Shown here piece after piece: positions 1 to 13,233 of a stretch of DNA of 64,000 nt (its first letter is position 1; each line of letters starts with the position of its first letter). The DNA is taken from positions 7,984,949 through 8,048,948 of the forward strand of contig CM064430.1 of assembly GCA_032690845.1 (NCBI GenBank), read 5' to 3'. The position numbers and the translations under genes were made by a program. The notes below the pieces were generated by a model, which was not told where the DNA came from, ran no database searches, and worked only from the letters and a program-made list of their open reading frames with translations. The stretch is from Eleusine coracana subsp. coracana (taxonomy: Eukaryota; Streptophyta; Magnoliopsida; Poales; Poaceae).

Positions 1-2030
1 CCATTTTAGCAGTGATCCACTTACCATTTGAAACTTTATAACAGGCCTTTCGTTCTTCTAATATTTTCCTAGGAATAAGATGATTAAACAACTGAGTTTT
101 CTTAATGAGTACAAAAAAGGAGAAGAAAACATTCATGCAAGCTCCAAATTAAGATACAAATCCAACTTTGTAACTGCATAGGTTAAACTCACAATATGCC
201 TTATCATTTATTCTTTATGGTTCCAATCTGCCTTATCACTTACTCCTTGAGCAACTTCTCCTAGCCTAGAACAACAAAAAGACCTCAAGATACCATACCA
301 CAATATTTTGATAATCTAATTCAGGTTTATATAGTTATGATGCGTAGAACCACCGTCACAATCTGACTCTAGACAATTTCGGCCATATAATCACATATTA
401 GCTAGGAGCAAAAGAAAGAAAGGAAAAAGAGGGAAATATATTTGATTGAATAGTATAATGAAAATATGATGCAAGGAAAGAGAGCCTAAATTTGCAATGA
501 TGTCAAAGCCAGATAAAGAAATTTTGATATGGATCTACGCAAATTCTTTTCTCCTTCAATTATTAAGAGCAACTAATTTAGGCTAGGAATCAGTCAGCAC
601 AATACTCAAGTACTGTCAATGTAGGTGACTTTCAAATTATAAATACCCAGACATCACATGGCCGAAGCAAATTCAATATTCAAGCATAGATTTTGTTAAT
701 TTCATCTAAAACAAAACAAAAATGAACACACAGTGTGTAACCTGTAAACAAAAAATCCATGAAGCAATAATGCAGTTGGAGGCTTGGAGCAAGCTGATGA
801 ACACACAGTGTGTGTAATCTAGAATAAGCATTGTAGTAGATCATTTGTTTTGTAGATATCATAGATCATGCAACAGAAGCAAATATCTTGCACATAGCCA
901 CTGCATGCTCCTCCTTCAACCAACTGCATGCTGCTCCTTCAACCAACCTGGAACCCATGGTTACATGATCTGAGGACAGGTACGCATGGAAATCTGTTAG
1001 TTGAAGTGAAGAGGAAATCCCAATATGCTTGCAGCATCTCGTGCATCATTCTGGAACCCAATCATGCAAACATAAAAGCTCAAAAACTAACAAAAAACGA
1101 CCCTAAATCCATATATCACATGCAAAAGATAAACTGCAAGACCTTAACAATCAATACACAACATGTGACAGAACGGATGGATAGAAAAAATCTAAAGAAA
1201 CAAAGAAAGAGGGCCACCATCGCGGCTCCCTGGACTGCCGTTGGTGCATTGCTGCTGCGGGAGGTCGGAGCTCCTTCCCCACCTCCAGGCCTGTTGTTGT
1301 TGCCGTGCTCCTCCGCTGGCCCAGTCGCCATCCCTCAGCAGATGGCACTCTGTTGCAGGCCGCAGCCGTCGCGCGCGGCGAGGTCCTCCAGCCGCCTGCT
1401 CGCCGCCATGGTCACCGCTCTGGTCCCGAATCCTCAGCCGTGCCGCCGCGGAAGAAGGGGAAGTGGGGAGGGCGAGCCATGCTAGCGCTGCACCGCATCC
1501 GCCCTTGCCTGTAGCCCGGTCGCTGCAAAGCGAAGGCGCGCGTGCATCTGAGGCCCGGCGCGTCGCCGTGCCAGCCCCGCATCGCACCAGCTGCGCTCAC
1601 CTGTGGCCTATATGCCTTCGTGAGCTTGCTTGTTCCCCGGATCTGAGCGAGAAATGAGGGTTTGAGGAGGAACCACAACAAAAAGAAGAAGAAATCAGAG
1701 ATCGAAGTGCGTGCTGGAAACACCCGAAACACGCACACGGCGCCGGCGTCGGAGGCTCCGAGCAAGGAAGAGGAAGAAGAGAAGGAGGAGCACCGGCCGC
1801 AGTAAATACACACCTCCCCGACCACCACGGGGTAGGCGCCGTCCCTCCACCCAGCCAGTGACGCGCGGCGCGACGTATAGGTCGGATTTTTTCACCGCGG
1901 CCGCGACGCACCCAAACCGCGCACCTAGCCCCCGATGGGAATCAAACGGTCGAAAGAGACGCGGCTCCCACAGAGAAGCGGGGAGCGCGGGTACTCCAGC
2001 ACGTCTAGAGGGGTAAAATTTTCTTTCATT
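1..2030. other. No supported gene; GC-rich stretch at 1200-2000
   Basis: The first 1.1 kb is AT-rich and shows no gene. From about 1200 to 2000 the sequence becomes GC-rich, and open frames appear on both strands. All of them are low-complexity (runs of Arg, Ala, Ser, Pro), overlap each other and show no domain I recognise, which is what GC-rich non-coding DNA produces. It may be the 5' part of a gene or transcript, or sequence captured by a transposable element. A short direct repeat (a run of CATTCATCTGGAT) links the right edge (about 2158) to 3180. Confidence 0.4.
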
Positions 2031-2419
2031 CATCCAAAAAATTTGAAATACAGGTACGTATCTTATTTTTTATTTTGCTTCCATTTTTTTCTCTCATCTC
2101 TCTCTGATTTTGGAGCTGCCTCAACGTACCTCGTGATTTTTTTTCTTGATTTTCTTTCATTCATCTGGATCTGATTTTCTTTCTCTCATTTCTCTTCGAA
2201 GGAGGAACTAGCCTATTGTGCTTTTTTGTTTTGGGTGTTTCTAATATTTTTCTTGAAATAAAATAAAATGAGTATATATACTATTATTTTAGTATGCAGA
2301 GTATATATATTATTTGTGTTGCTGGTTTTTTGTTGGTGTTGCTTTTTTTCTTACTAGCGCGTGTCTATTTCCAATTTTTTTTAGGGAATTTTATTTCTAT
2401 TTTACTTTTTAGATTTACA

Positions 2420-2890
2420 CCATCGATAACCTTTGGTCTTGTTGCTTAGAGAATATATATCTTATTTGTAAAAATAGAAGTATATATTCACTAAATAAAA
2501 CTACTAAAGCAGAAGTATATATACTACTAAATTATATGAGTGCATAATATTTATAAAAGCAGAAGTATATATACTATTTATGAAAATAAAAGTATATATA
2601 TACACTAAATAAAACTAGTAAAGTGAAAGTTACAATATACACCTTAAACAAAACTACTATAGTATTTTTTATAATCTCAAGTAGTATATATTCTACCTCA
2701 TAAAGTATATAAACTACCTTTTGCAATCCATTTTTTTATATTTTATGATAGTATATTTATAATCATATATTGTTTCTCCATATTTCTTATGTAATCTCAT
2801 GTGATATATATACTATTTTATAGTACATAAATAATCATTCATGGTTGTGTTTCTTGAACGTTGATATGAACAATGGTTGTATATTTTCTT
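2420..2890. repeat. Diverged ~470-bp block, first copy (partner 4410-4880)
   Basis: This block and 4410-4880 share the same order of phrases: AGAATATATATC, then AAAACTACTAAAGCAG, AAGTGAAAGTT, CTACCTCATA, and a motif around TTGTGTTTGCT/TTCT followed by a GTTGATATGGA-type string. They are clearly homologous but diverged, with small indels. The spacing is about 2.0 kb, so the AT-rich region contains an ancient internal direct duplication. Confidence 0.65.
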
Positions 2891-3599
2891 GATTTTTGAC
2901 TTGGAACGAGCTCCACGCGCTTCCAGATTCGTGACTATGATCACAAGTGGAGGCTAGTAGCATGTAGTGTGGAGGTGGCGGGATGCTGCAGTGCTGGCTG
3001 CTGTTTCTCACGCTAGGAAATCTGGCAACAAGCTTCACGCGCAACCAGATCCACATTCATCATGCCAGGGTGACTCGTTCGTGCTTGTCTAGGTTGTTCT
3101 ATTCTTTTTTCCTCGTCTCTCTCCAGATCAGATTAGGAACTGATTCAATGCGTCCCATGATTTCGATTTTCTTTCATTCATTCATCTGGATTTGATGTTT
3201 GGTTGGAGGCCCGCGTCCCCAAAGAGCGGGGCTTATCATCACAGTCCCCAAAGATAGATCCTATTGTCGGCTTGGAGTTGACCATCGCTGCTAGCTAGAC
3301 GCATAAGATAGGAAGAAGCTAGCAATTTGCTAACAGTAAAAGCAACGTCTCACCAAATTTGATGCTTGAGCGATTCATTTTTCCTTTTGAGATTTGTTGC
3401 TTGCCTTTTTTTATTTTCTCCTTTTTTGTTTTCTTATGTTTTTAATGGGTACATGCAGGACGAAAGCTAGCAAAAATAGTATTCTTTTTAATATATGTAG
3501 TATATATACTAGCTTGCAGTATATAAATAATCGCCTTTAGTTGTGTTTGCTAAATGTGAATAAAAAAAAGTATATATACAACTATACTAACAGTGGAAA

Positions 3600-3989
3600 G
3601 CAGTATTTACAATAAGTGCTATTTTGTAGTACATATATAATTAAAATGAAAGCATGAGTATATATACTATTTCTGTAGTATATATACTATCCCATATAGT
3701 CTATAAACTATCTCTTGTAAAGAATCCATCTCATTATAATCTCAACTAATATATACACTAACTCTGTTAATCCATTTTCTTTTATTTTATGACAAGTAGT
3801 ATTTACAACAAGTGCTATTTTATAGTATATATACAATTAAAGTGAAAGTAGAAGTATATATATTATTTCTATAGTATATATACTATCCCATATAGTCTAT
3901 AAACTATCTCTTGTAAAGAATCCATCTCATTATAATCTCAACTAATATATACACTAACTCTGTTAATCCATTTTCTTTTATTTTATGGC
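3600..3989. repeat. Two-copy tandem repeat, period about 196 bp
   Basis: The phrase CCCATATAGTCTATAAACTA begins at 3691 and again at 3887, with matching flanks on both sides. This gives two units of about 196 bp (about 3600-3795 and 3796-3989). The units differ by scattered substitutions only, so this is younger than the 2-kb-spaced duplication around it. Confidence 0.8.
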
Positions 3990-4409
3990 AGTACGACTAT
4001 GTTTATATATTGCTATTTGTTTTGTAATCTCATGTAGTATATATACTATCTTACAATACATAAATAATCGCTCTTGGTTGTGTTTGCTTAGCGTTGATAT
4101 GGACAGTCCTATATTTTTTTTTGATTTTTTTGCTTTATTCATGTACATTCAGATTTTGGATGTTGTCTCTAATAACCATTTAATTTTTTTTCAATATAAT
4201 AATACATCTATGATAGTATACAATTTCTGTTCATATTGATGTATTTTATAAAGAATCCAATTTTTTTTTAATCTCAAGTAGTAGATATACTTACCTTATA
4301 TAGTATATATACTACCCCTTGTAATCTATTTTAACACTAACAATATACATGATAGAGGAGTATATATACTAATCAATTTTCTTCTCTTTTCTACCAGATT
4401 GATGACAAT

Positions 4410-4880
4410 ATTAGTACCTTTGGTCATGTTGTTGGTTCTTTGTTCTAGTGTGCAGAGAATATATATCCTATTTGTAAAACTAGAAGTATATATACATCAA
4501 ACAAAACTACTAAAGCAGGAGTATATATACTACTAAAATTATATTAGTGTATAATATTTATTTAAGCATGAGTATATATACTATTTATAAAAATAGAAGT
4601 ATATATACACTTAATAAAACTACTAAAGTGAAAGTTGGAGTATATATCTTAAACAAAATTACTAAAGTATTTTCTTATAATCTTAAATAGTATATATCCT
4701 ACCTCATATAATATATAAACTACCTCTTATAATCTATTTTCTTATATTTTATGATAGTACACTTATGATCGTATACTGCTTATGATACTATCTTACAATA
4801 CACAAATAGTCGATTTTGATTGTGTTTGCTAAACGTTGGTATGGATAATCATATATTTTCTTGATTTTTTTCTTTACCCG
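4410..4880. repeat. Diverged ~470-bp block, second copy
   Basis: Partner of the block at 2420-2890. The downstream part (4861-5300) also resembles 4120-4400: both contain CAGATTTTGGATGTTG, an AATCTCAAGTA string, and GGAGTATATATACTAATCAA before a pyrimidine run. The region therefore looks like several rounds of duplication of one longer ancestral unit. Confidence 0.6.
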
Positions 4881-5699
4881 TGTATATTCAGATTTTGGAT
4901 GTTGCCTTCGACACAATTTGATTTTTTTGTTTTTGTTATAGATTTTATTTTAATTTTGTTTTTAGATTTAGATTATATACTACTAAATCAGTATATTATT
5001 GTTTGAGATCCATATTTTATAGCTCCTATAAACAAACCAGGTAAGTGTATATATATACTATTATACTTGTTATAGAATAATATTTTTTCAATGTAATAGT
5101 ACATCCATGATAGTATACGAATTCTATTGATGTTGATATATTTTATAAAAAATCTATTTTTTTAATCTCAAGTAATATATATACTTATCTCATATAGTAG
5201 TTATACTATCTCTTGTAATTTATTTTAAGACTAATAATATGCGGGATAGAGGAGTATATATACTAATCAATTTGCTTTCTTTTTTCACCAGATTTGGATG
5301 TCTAAGTATGATACTTTTTTGTTGTTCGGTTGAAGCTTTCATGGTATTTTAGGATAGTATTTTAATTTTTGTTCTCTCTGAATTCATACTACAGTGTGCA
5401 TTATAAGGTATTGTAAGGTAGTATATATACTATATGAGATTTTAGGATAATATTTTATCACAAATATATATCTCTATACGTGTAAATCTATGTACTTATA
5501 AGTATGTATTTATATACTCAGAACTCTATATTTTTTGAAGTGTATACGATAACATACTATAAGTATATATAAGATCTTGAAGATATACGATCATATAAGA
5601 TTTCAAAGATATATCATCTCCAAAATATATGCTCCAGCCATATTTGATCATCAAAATATACTATCTAATCTTGAAGATATATCACAACGGTTGAAAATA

Positions 5700-6090
5700 T
5701 ACTACCTGTAAATACACGATCAGTTGATGGTCAAAAAAATATCAGACTAAAAAATATACGATCACGATAGAAAATAAATGACTGTTGTCCTAAAAATCTA
5801 CTACCATGATTGTACATATACTACCATGATATACGATAATAGCGGTTGGTTTGACCAATTAGTTGTCAAAAAACATCGCCCTAAAAATATACGTCCTTAA
5901 TAGAAAATATACGATTGTTGACCAGAAAATATATGACCATAGTTGTATATATACTACCATGATATGCGATCATGGAGGCTAGTTTGACCAGCTGGTGATC
6001 AAAAAAATATCGACCTAAAAATATACTATCTCGATAGAAAATATACGATTGTTGACATCATATAATATATATACAATTGCGGATGTTAGT
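5700..6090. repeat. Degenerate tandem repeat, unit ~130 bp, three units
   Basis: Three successive units share a run like TTTGACCAATTAGTTGTCAA, then AAAATATACG, then ACTACCATGATATACGAT (around 5720, 5850 and 5980). Unit length is about 125-135 bp and divergence is high. The region ends just before 6100, where ordinary sequence resumes. Confidence 0.65.
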
Positions 6091-6338
6091 TTGACTAGTT
6101 GGTAGTGGACAAAGAATCCATGCAGCTGCTGACACAAAAAAGTAGGGAACACAAAAAATTTCTTATATTCAGCTCCTAATACAAAAGTAGAGGACCAATG
6201 ACATGGCATAGATGCCACTGTTTGCTTTATTGCTTCAACAACATGCATGCAACAGACTGTGACCCGTCTTGTGGTCAAATTATTCAGCGTGCAGCGCGCC
6301 ATTTAGCGTTATCGTGTATATATATGAAGCATTTTTCT

Positions 6339-6343
<5 letters not shown>

Positions 6344-6397
<54 letters not shown>
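6344..6397. repeat. (TA)27 microsatellite
   Basis: An uninterrupted TA run of 54 bases. It sits 16 bases to the left of the start of duplication copy A (6414) and may mark or have promoted the breakpoint. Such a perfect run is expected to be polymorphic in length. Confidence 0.95.
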
Positions 6398-6402
<5 letters not shown>

Positions 6403-6792
6403 AGAGAACTCAATAGTATCGTTTCAAAATGAATTTACATTTTCTTACAAGGGAATAGTTCTAAACTACAGAAATAGAGGTGACAACAGAATTTGACAAA
6501 AAAGGAGCCAGCTTGTTCTAGAAACCCAATCGAATTGGATCATATTTGTTATTTGGACAGTCTGCAGGAAAAGCCTGCATTGTGGCTCAAATCAAAAGTT
6601 CTGATATCTACGGACCTGCCAGTGGGATAGGCAACACGGACACTGAAAATACAGGTGGGATGAAAATCCAGAATTTCAGAGGCCACGAACACCAAATCCT
6701 CACACAAATCTGGCCGCGGAAAAAATCTAAAAAATTCAGAGGTCTCCGCCGCTGCCGCCCGCGCTCGGCGCACCGGCAAATCCCCTACACCA

Positions 6793-9635
6793 ATGGAGCT
6801 CTCCCTTCTCCCATCTCTCTTCCCCGGCCGCTTCCTCCCGCTGGCCTCCGCGGAGGTGGGCAGCAGGAAGGCCATGTTGAGGCAGAGGATGGCATTTGCC
6901 TGCCGCTGCTGCGCGGCGGACGCCGCCCCCGGGGGGAACCGTCGGTGGTTCGCCTCCCTCCTCGCCGCCGCCGCAGGTTCTTGCCAGCTCCGCTCTGCGT
7001 CATTTTTCTTTTCTGGGCTTGGTTTCGCTGGATTTCCGCGGGGTCTGATACGTTTCTTGATTTCCGTTCACGCAGTTGCGGGGGTTGGCATGGTCGGAGG
7101 TGGAGAGGAGGCCGGCGCGGTGTCTACCAGCAGGAGGGCGGTAAGGAGCTTCCGAGACTGGTTTACTCTTACTTATCTCGCAGTGGTCCTGTGAAATGAG
7201 GATGAGATGATTTTGTTGTGATTTTTTTTTTCTTCTTGGTTGATCGATCAGCTCAGGGCTTCCAAGATTCCGGAGAGTGAGTTCACCACCCTGCCCAATG
7301 GCCTCAAGTATGCACTTGTGCCGATTTTACTTTATATTTGTGTGATTTGGAGGAATCGAATTCTGTTTTGAGTGTACAATGCATTTTGTTTAGAGAGTAA
7401 GTGTGGTCCATGGGCATGAATTTGTGGTCTCATACAGAAAAGGATTCGACTTTTTCTTGTTCTTTCAGATGTTCTAATGAAGGCACGGATTTAGCCATGC
7501 TGAATATTTCTGCTTGGTGTGTTGGATTTAGAATAGATACCACATGAGGCTATCTTACTAGTTTGGCATGCCACTGATGATAAAGGTAGCTAATCAGAAA
7601 TGAGGTCAAAATTGGCCATTTCATACATGTGAAATTCCTTGTTTGGAGTTTAGACATTCTGCCAATATTAGTCTGAGTGAAAGCTGGAGCATGCTTTTAT
7701 TATTGTCTGAGTGCACTAACTTATCAATTTTCTGATCAGATACTATGACATCAAAGTAGGAAGTGGAGCTGAAGCTGTTAAGGGATCCCGTGTTGCGGTA
7801 TGTACCACTGGAATTGTTGTTATTGGATATAATTGTAGCATGATATAGCCATAATGAACAGATCATTTGGATTTACATTTGCACCATTGTATGCTAATAG
7901 TTGATGACATAGAATAATCACAAACAATAGATAACTAGTGAGCCCGAGGTTTCTTAAGATGTTTGAATGTGCCAATTTGTCAAAATACTTGGAGAAAAGT
8001 AGTTTAATATGAATCACAAGTGTTGTATCTAAAAGTGATTTCATTGGGTTATGCTGGTGCTGATGTTGAAAAAAAAAGCATACCAGCCATCCTATTATTA
8101 TGTTTTGTATTGTGCTCTTTGTGTGAATTGGAGGTATGAATCAAGCAGTAACATACTCAGAAAATTAGTTGTAGCATGCTAACTTATTTTGAATTGTGCT
8201 GATGCCGATGTTTAAGAAAAGTATAACAGCCATCCATTTGTTTTGTTTTGTAGTTCTCTTTGTGTCAATTGGACATATTAATTAAATAGTGGCATACTCA
8301 GAAACAAGTTGATTTACCATTGTGATTAGTCTGCCAACATAGACCAATTACTCTCGGTGTTTAGCCTATGCATCCTGTTCCGAGTTCTGACACATGTTTT
8401 GGTTAAAATAAGTTAGCATGCTACAACTATTTTTCTGCACGCTGAAAATTCTGAGCTAAAAGTAAGATAATTCCAGTGTAAATGATAGTGCAATATCCCA
8501 GTGCTCTCATTTCTCATATGTGAAATTATGAATTACTCACATACTAACGTATGAATGTTCAAAAGCTATAGCTGCTTTTCCAGAACTTATATCATGTATA
8601 ATGATTGATACTTATGATAGCGTAGGTACATTATGTGGCCAAGTGGAGGGGCATCACATTCATGACCAGTAGGCAGGGTATGGGTGTTGGTGGTGGAACG
8701 GTAATACTATAATTTCTTTTGCCTCTTTCTCTGTGCTACTGCTACATGTCATCTGTACATTGGATGACACTATCAACCTGCATTTATCTGGGATTCCAGG
8801 ATAATGCATATGTACATCAGCTTCTGATTTTAAATTTCTTGGCCATTTCTGTGTACAAAAATATTCTTGCTAGTTTATTTTATGATATTTTACATATGGA
8901 GTGATCAGAGGTCATAATATCGATTGCACATATTTTATATCTACTGACTTCTACTAGCCTTAAATTATGTGCAGCCATATGGGTTTGATGTTGGCAATTC
9001 TGAGAGAGGCAATGTTTTAAAAGGCCTCGATCTTGGTGTTGAGGGAATGAAAGTTGGAGGCCAGGTCAGTTAATACTTCTTTTTATTCGGTTCCCCTTTA
9101 TGCATTCTCTGTTTTAAACTAAAACAAATTCTCTAGCTCTATAGACCACTACATTGATAGATGCTAATATCAGCTATGAAGCAGGATGAATATAATTATA
9201 TAACTAGTTTCTCCATCATACTACTCTTTGTCGAATTGTGCTATAACTTGTTTATTTTCATAAATTCCTTGCATCATTCTGTGTTTGTGCTGCAATCTGA
9301 GAATAATGAAATTTTCAGAGGTTGATCATAGTTCCTCCTGAACTGGCATATGGAAAGAAGGGCGTCCAAGAAATTCCTCCGAATGCAACTATTGAGGTAA
9401 ACTGTCATTTGTTTCCACACTATCGATATGGAACTGTCCTATTCTTCATCAGATGTTTTCCTCCTAATTAAATATTCTCTCTTTGCCATAGCTGGATGTC
9501 GAGCTATTGTCAATCAAACAGAGTCCATTTGGGTAATTGTGGTTGTTATATGCAATTTTAGTTTTTTTCTGCTTTCCATCATTATAACATAAGTTTCTGT
9601 TTTGCAGAACTCCTGTAAAGATCGTTGAAGGATAA
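6793..9635 (+). CDS. FKBP16-4: Thylakoid-lumen FKBP-type peptidyl-prolyl isomerase, copy A
   Basis: Nine exons join in frame to 224 residues: 6793-6976, 7076-7140, 7252-7307, 7740-7797, 8626-8700, 8975-9064, 9319-9396, 9492-9532 and 9608-9635, all with GT-AG introns. Residues 1-61 are a transit-peptide-like leader. Arg50-Arg51 followed by a hydrophobic run (52-68) looks like a Tat-type thylakoid lumen signal. The FKBP fold follows from about residue 100 (VHY at 122-124, LIIVPPELAYG, IPPNATIE). Family knowledge: plastid immunophilins assist folding or assembly of photosynthetic complexes. The Trp that floors the FKBP12 pocket is Leu164, and the Asp after Phe133 is Met134, so isomerase activity may be weak or absent. 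Naming as FKBP16-4 rests on remembered similarity and length (about 230 aa). The reading frame is intact and no promoter was identified beyond duplicated flank. Confidence 0.9.
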
Positions 9636-10628
9636 CTGTGCATAGAGTTTTCTGCTGAAAAATGGTACATATTTGCATAGGCTGGACGTAGTTACTATTG
9701 GAAAAAGGCTAGATTTACCAGAATGTGTCTATGGTATTGCATTGATAAGTGTGTCCTGGTGTAAGAATTTGTACTTCAATGAAATATAGAAATCTCTACT
9801 TCTGTCTGATGAAGATGAATCATTCTATACTATCTGCTCCATCTCTTGTGTTTGAAGCACCCTTTAAATTAGTTGGTAAGAACCATTGAAATTCATTTCT
9901 TGGGGTTCCATATGAGCATGTCTGAGTTAAATAAGAACAGATCTATGCTTCTGAATTCGCACAAAACAAAACAATAATGGTTTAAGGTAAAAAGTAAAAG
10001 GTAAAGGGCCTAAGAGAACTTTTTGTTTCATCTAGCGTAGGGGAGCTAAGGCTAAGGGTTATATTTTATCCATATAGCAAACCTTTCTTCTCAGTGGTTG
10101 ATTGGTATACTTCTTAGTACATGCATGTGTTTCCAGGAAAGATACTACTATATTGAATCTATTGCTATCAACTTATTGTTATAGGTCCTTTTGTACTGTT
10201 AGAAAAGATTCTATGCTGCTCAGAGTGGATGATCCTAAGATAATCTTTAAGAAAGCAGGGAAGCCTTTGCATCTTCTGCATGCAAAGTTTATTCTTCTCT
10301 TGATCAAGAAAGGGAACAATAATAATCTTGCACTGAAAGATAAAGATGTTTTCCAACTTCTTCCATACTCCAGCTGTGTCTTTACTCAGAGGTACTAGTG
10401 TGAAACAAGATCAATGTTACAGATGGAAGCATCCGAACTATAACTTTTTTCTGTTCTTGACCAAAGCTTTACCACAGAAACCCCTTAATGGTTAAATACC
10501 TGAACAAACCTTGGCATAGTTTAGCCCTGAAGCCAAAGCAAACTAAAAACAACTTAATCAAGCATATATAAACATATATACTTAATGGTTTGTTTCATTG
10601 GGACCATAGGAATGATGAAATTTTCTAA
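9636..10628. other. FKBP 3' region and spacer to the CHUP1-like gene
   Basis: About 1 kb between the FKBP stop and the next start codon. It contains the FKBP 3' UTR (an AATGAAATATAG string near 9778 could serve as a polyadenylation signal) and the 5' region of the next gene. A 98-codon open frame at 10102-10398 is conserved in copy B at 43558-43854, but it has no recognisable domain and nearby DNA is equally conserved, so it is more likely 5' UTR or an unidentified upstream exon than a gene. Confidence 0.5.
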
Positions 10629-11753
10629 ATGGAAAGTAAGCAGGCCGAGGACATCAAGAATCTTCTTCTGAAGATAGTCCTCCCTTTAGCTTTTCCTCTG
10701 GCTGGTTCTTTTCTCTCTGACCTCATAACAAAGAGGACAAATAGGCACAGTTACATCACAGACACATCTGATAGCAGTTCGGTCCAATTTGATCATCCAT
10801 CATACGGTTCAACCTGCCAAGACGAGGAGCAAGAAATGGAGTCTACTAGTTGCGCATCGAGAAAATTTGCGCAAACAGAGAATGCTTACAGCACTGCAGG
10901 TAGAGTTCTGATCAGTGGATTTTCGAGGCAGGCTTCTAATGCCGAAGAACTCATGGAGACAGCGGCAAGTGAGAATCCAGCAGAAGTTGCAGTGAACGAA
11001 GTCCAGGATGATCTGGCAATGCCTGATGAACTCGCGACCCTGAAGCGGTTGGTGTCTGGCCTTGAGGAGAGAGCTTGCAGCTTCGAGGCCCAGTTCCATG
11101 ACTACTGCGACATGAAGGAGCAGGAGTTGGCATACCAGAAGATGCAGATCAGGTGCCTGGGCATGAAGCTGGAGCTCCTGGAGTCCCAGAATCAGCGGCT
11201 TGAAGCTGCCGCTATGGAGATCCGTGCAGCTGCTGAAGAGTTTGCTGCCATGCGAGGGAAGCTCGACAGGCTGCAGAGCAAGCTGAATAAGATCACGAAG
11301 AGTACAAAGCGGGATTCGGATGCCGTTGACAAGAGGATCCTGGCGCTTGACGTGAAGCAAGCTCAGATGTCAAGAAGGTGCGAGGAGTTGGAGCAGTGCA
11401 TGGAGGAGATGAAGCAGCTGACGTTGCAGCTGCAGGAGCAAAAGGGAGCGAGCAACGAGGTGACTAATATATGAACGATGTTCTTGTCTTCACATCAAAT
11501 CTTCGTGCGCCATCATTTGCATTCCGAAAATGTTACAGTATTAATTTGATCGAATTGTTCGCAGAACGTGGAGGTGGCTTTTGAGAGAAGCCTGCAGAAG
11601 CTGTCGAGCGGGCGGGACCTGGTTGACGGGCTGGAGGCACTCCGGGACCGGTGGGCTGCCGACATGGAGGAGATGATCTACCTCGGCTGGATCACCGCGT
11701 GGCTGCGCTACTGGTCAGTGATTTTTCCTCTGTATAATTTGGTGCTCTGTTGA
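10629..11753 (+). pseudogene. CHUP1-like coiled-coil gene, copy A, 3'-truncated
   Basis: Exon 1 (10629-11459, 277 codons) is identical at protein level to copy B: a short N-terminal segment, a hydrophobic stretch at residues 12-33, then a long Glu/Lys/Leu coiled coil (about 130-272). The intron starts GTGACT and ends at 11564. Exon 2 starts at 11565 in phase and matches copy B for about 47 codons (through ITAWL). At 11707 homology stops and the frame runs into unrelated DNA, ending at TGA 11751-11753. It therefore lacks about 125 C-terminal residues present in copy B. It may be a dead gene or encode a shortened protein. A remote alternative is that LRY after ITAW reflects another real splice form, since CHUP1 relatives have LRYEL there. 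Confidence 0.75.
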
Positions 11754-12050
11754 TGAACTGAGTGCTGGATGTACACTATTTCCAATTTCGAACACGCTAT
11801 TGTTTGCCGTAGGGGAAGAGCATTTCTGTGCTCAGTGTTCTTGAAATCATTGATTTATATCCGACCTCCATATTTTCACATTAATCTCCGTTCAAGATTC
11901 ACACGATGGTATGACAACGGACAATTCACTTCACCATGTTCATATTACTCCTCCATCTCGTGGAGAAATTAAATTATCACAGTTTTAAAGTGGTAGAAGC
12001 TTGTGAGGGAGTATGCAACAATCATCTATCGACTCTTTCTATATGAAAGT

Positions 12051-13233
12051 CACTACCGGAAATCGGCTATTTGCCGAGTGTCTGAGTCTTTGCCGAGTAT
12101 ATTTTCTCGGGCACTCGACAAAGATATATTTGTCAAGTGTCGGGAAAAAAAAACACTTGACAAAAACTTACTTTGCCAAGTGTCATAAGATCGGCAAACT
12201 TGATTCTTTGCCGAGTGTTTTTTGTGGCACTCGGCAAACATGATCTTTGCCAAATGTTTTCCTCGTTACACTCGGCAAAGACTTTATTTGCCGAGTGTTT
12301 TTCTTTTGACACTAGGCAAAGATAAATTCAAATTATATTAAAATCATAAATTAATTCATATAAAAAAATTTTAACTACAAAGTTGTTGAACTTCTAAAAA
12401 TCTACAACTTTTATTTTTATCATTAGTTCATTACTCAAATTGATATACATTACTGTTCATAAAATCCATAATATAATTTCATGAAATTATAAGTGACTCG
12501 TATAGGATTTGTAAACAATGTTACTATATCTATGTTGGATGAATAAATAACCAAAATAAAAGTTGTAGATCATACAAAGTTATACAACTTTGTAGTTCAA
12601 CACTTTTCATTTTGAATCAATCTTGTCAACCGAAAATAAGTTTGAATCTTGCACACAATATCTTCACAGCCTGTCTTTTTTCTGGCACTCGGCAAACAAG
12701 GTCTTGCCGAGTGTATTATTTTTTACACTCGGAAAACATGGTCTTTGCCAACTGCCCAACAAAAATCACTCGGTAAAGAGGTATTGTATAAGAAGAGTGA
12801 AAACGGAGTCTAGACTCAAATGAAACTGTGGTGCAGAGAATGAAACTGTGGTGCAGAGGTACGAAAGTAAACGTGCGAAGGAGAGGTCCTAGGTTTGAAT
12901 CTCGCCTGACGCACTTAGTGCGTAGCATGCAAAAAAAAAAGCCATGAATTATATTTTGTTGGGTCTTCCGGGGACCAGCAGACGGGGTTCCTAGGCGCAA
13001 ATTATATTTGTTTTGCTATTTTGTTGGGTTTTTTTGACAATTTATATTTTGCCCAGTATTTGCTTTGCCGAGTGTGCATTGGAAAACACTCGGCAAAGAG
13101 CGTTTTGCCGAATTAATTTTTGCCAAGTGCTCTTTGCCGATCAAGTATTACACTCAGCAAAAGCTTTGCCAAGTGTATTTAGATCTTTGCCGAGTGTTTT
13201 GGGCACTTGGCAAAGAAAAGACTTCCGGTAGTG
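12051..13233. mobile_element. Non-autonomous CACTA (En/Spm-type) element
   Basis: The element begins CACTACCGGAAAT and ends CTTCCGGTAGTG, giving CACTACCGGAA terminal inverted repeats. It is flanked by a 3-bp target duplication, AGT (12048-12050 and 13234-13236). TTTGCCGAGTG and its reverse complement recur many times within about 250 bp of each end. These are the sub-terminal repeats expected for transposase binding in this superfamily. At 1183 bp, with no transposase frame, it depends on an autonomous relative. It lies 345 bp beyond the broken end of copy A. A perfect 20-bp tandem duplication sits inside at 12819-12858. Confidence 0.95.

Larger units (their letters stand above)
2230..6100. 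repeat. AT-rich block of palindromic AGTATATATACT motifs
   Basis: About 3.9 kb with almost no G or C and no gene. The 12-bp perfect palindrome AGTATATATACT, or a one-base variant, recurs about 25-30 times (for example near 2571, 3656, 3676, 3873, 4036, 4301, 4360, 4521, 4570, 5252, 5422). It is dispersed rather than simply tandem. Longer blocks containing it are themselves duplicated inside the region (separate entries). I do not recognise the family. It could be an old AT-rich transposon that decayed through internal duplications, or a matrix-attachment-like region; that is inference. Confidence 0.7.
6414..11706 (+). repeat. Segmental duplication copy A (FKBP + CHUP1-like)
   Basis: Homology to copy B starts at TAGTATCGTTTCAAAAT (6414 here, 36949 in B) and ends inside an exon after GCGTGGCTGC (11706 here, 45161 in B). 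Exons and introns are nearly identical. After removing the two insertions in copy B, the lengths agree at about 5.3 kb. Copies are direct repeats about 30.5 kb apart. Copy A lacks the 3' end of the second gene, so its right edge is a breakpoint and copy B is closer to the complete arrangement. Confidence 0.95.
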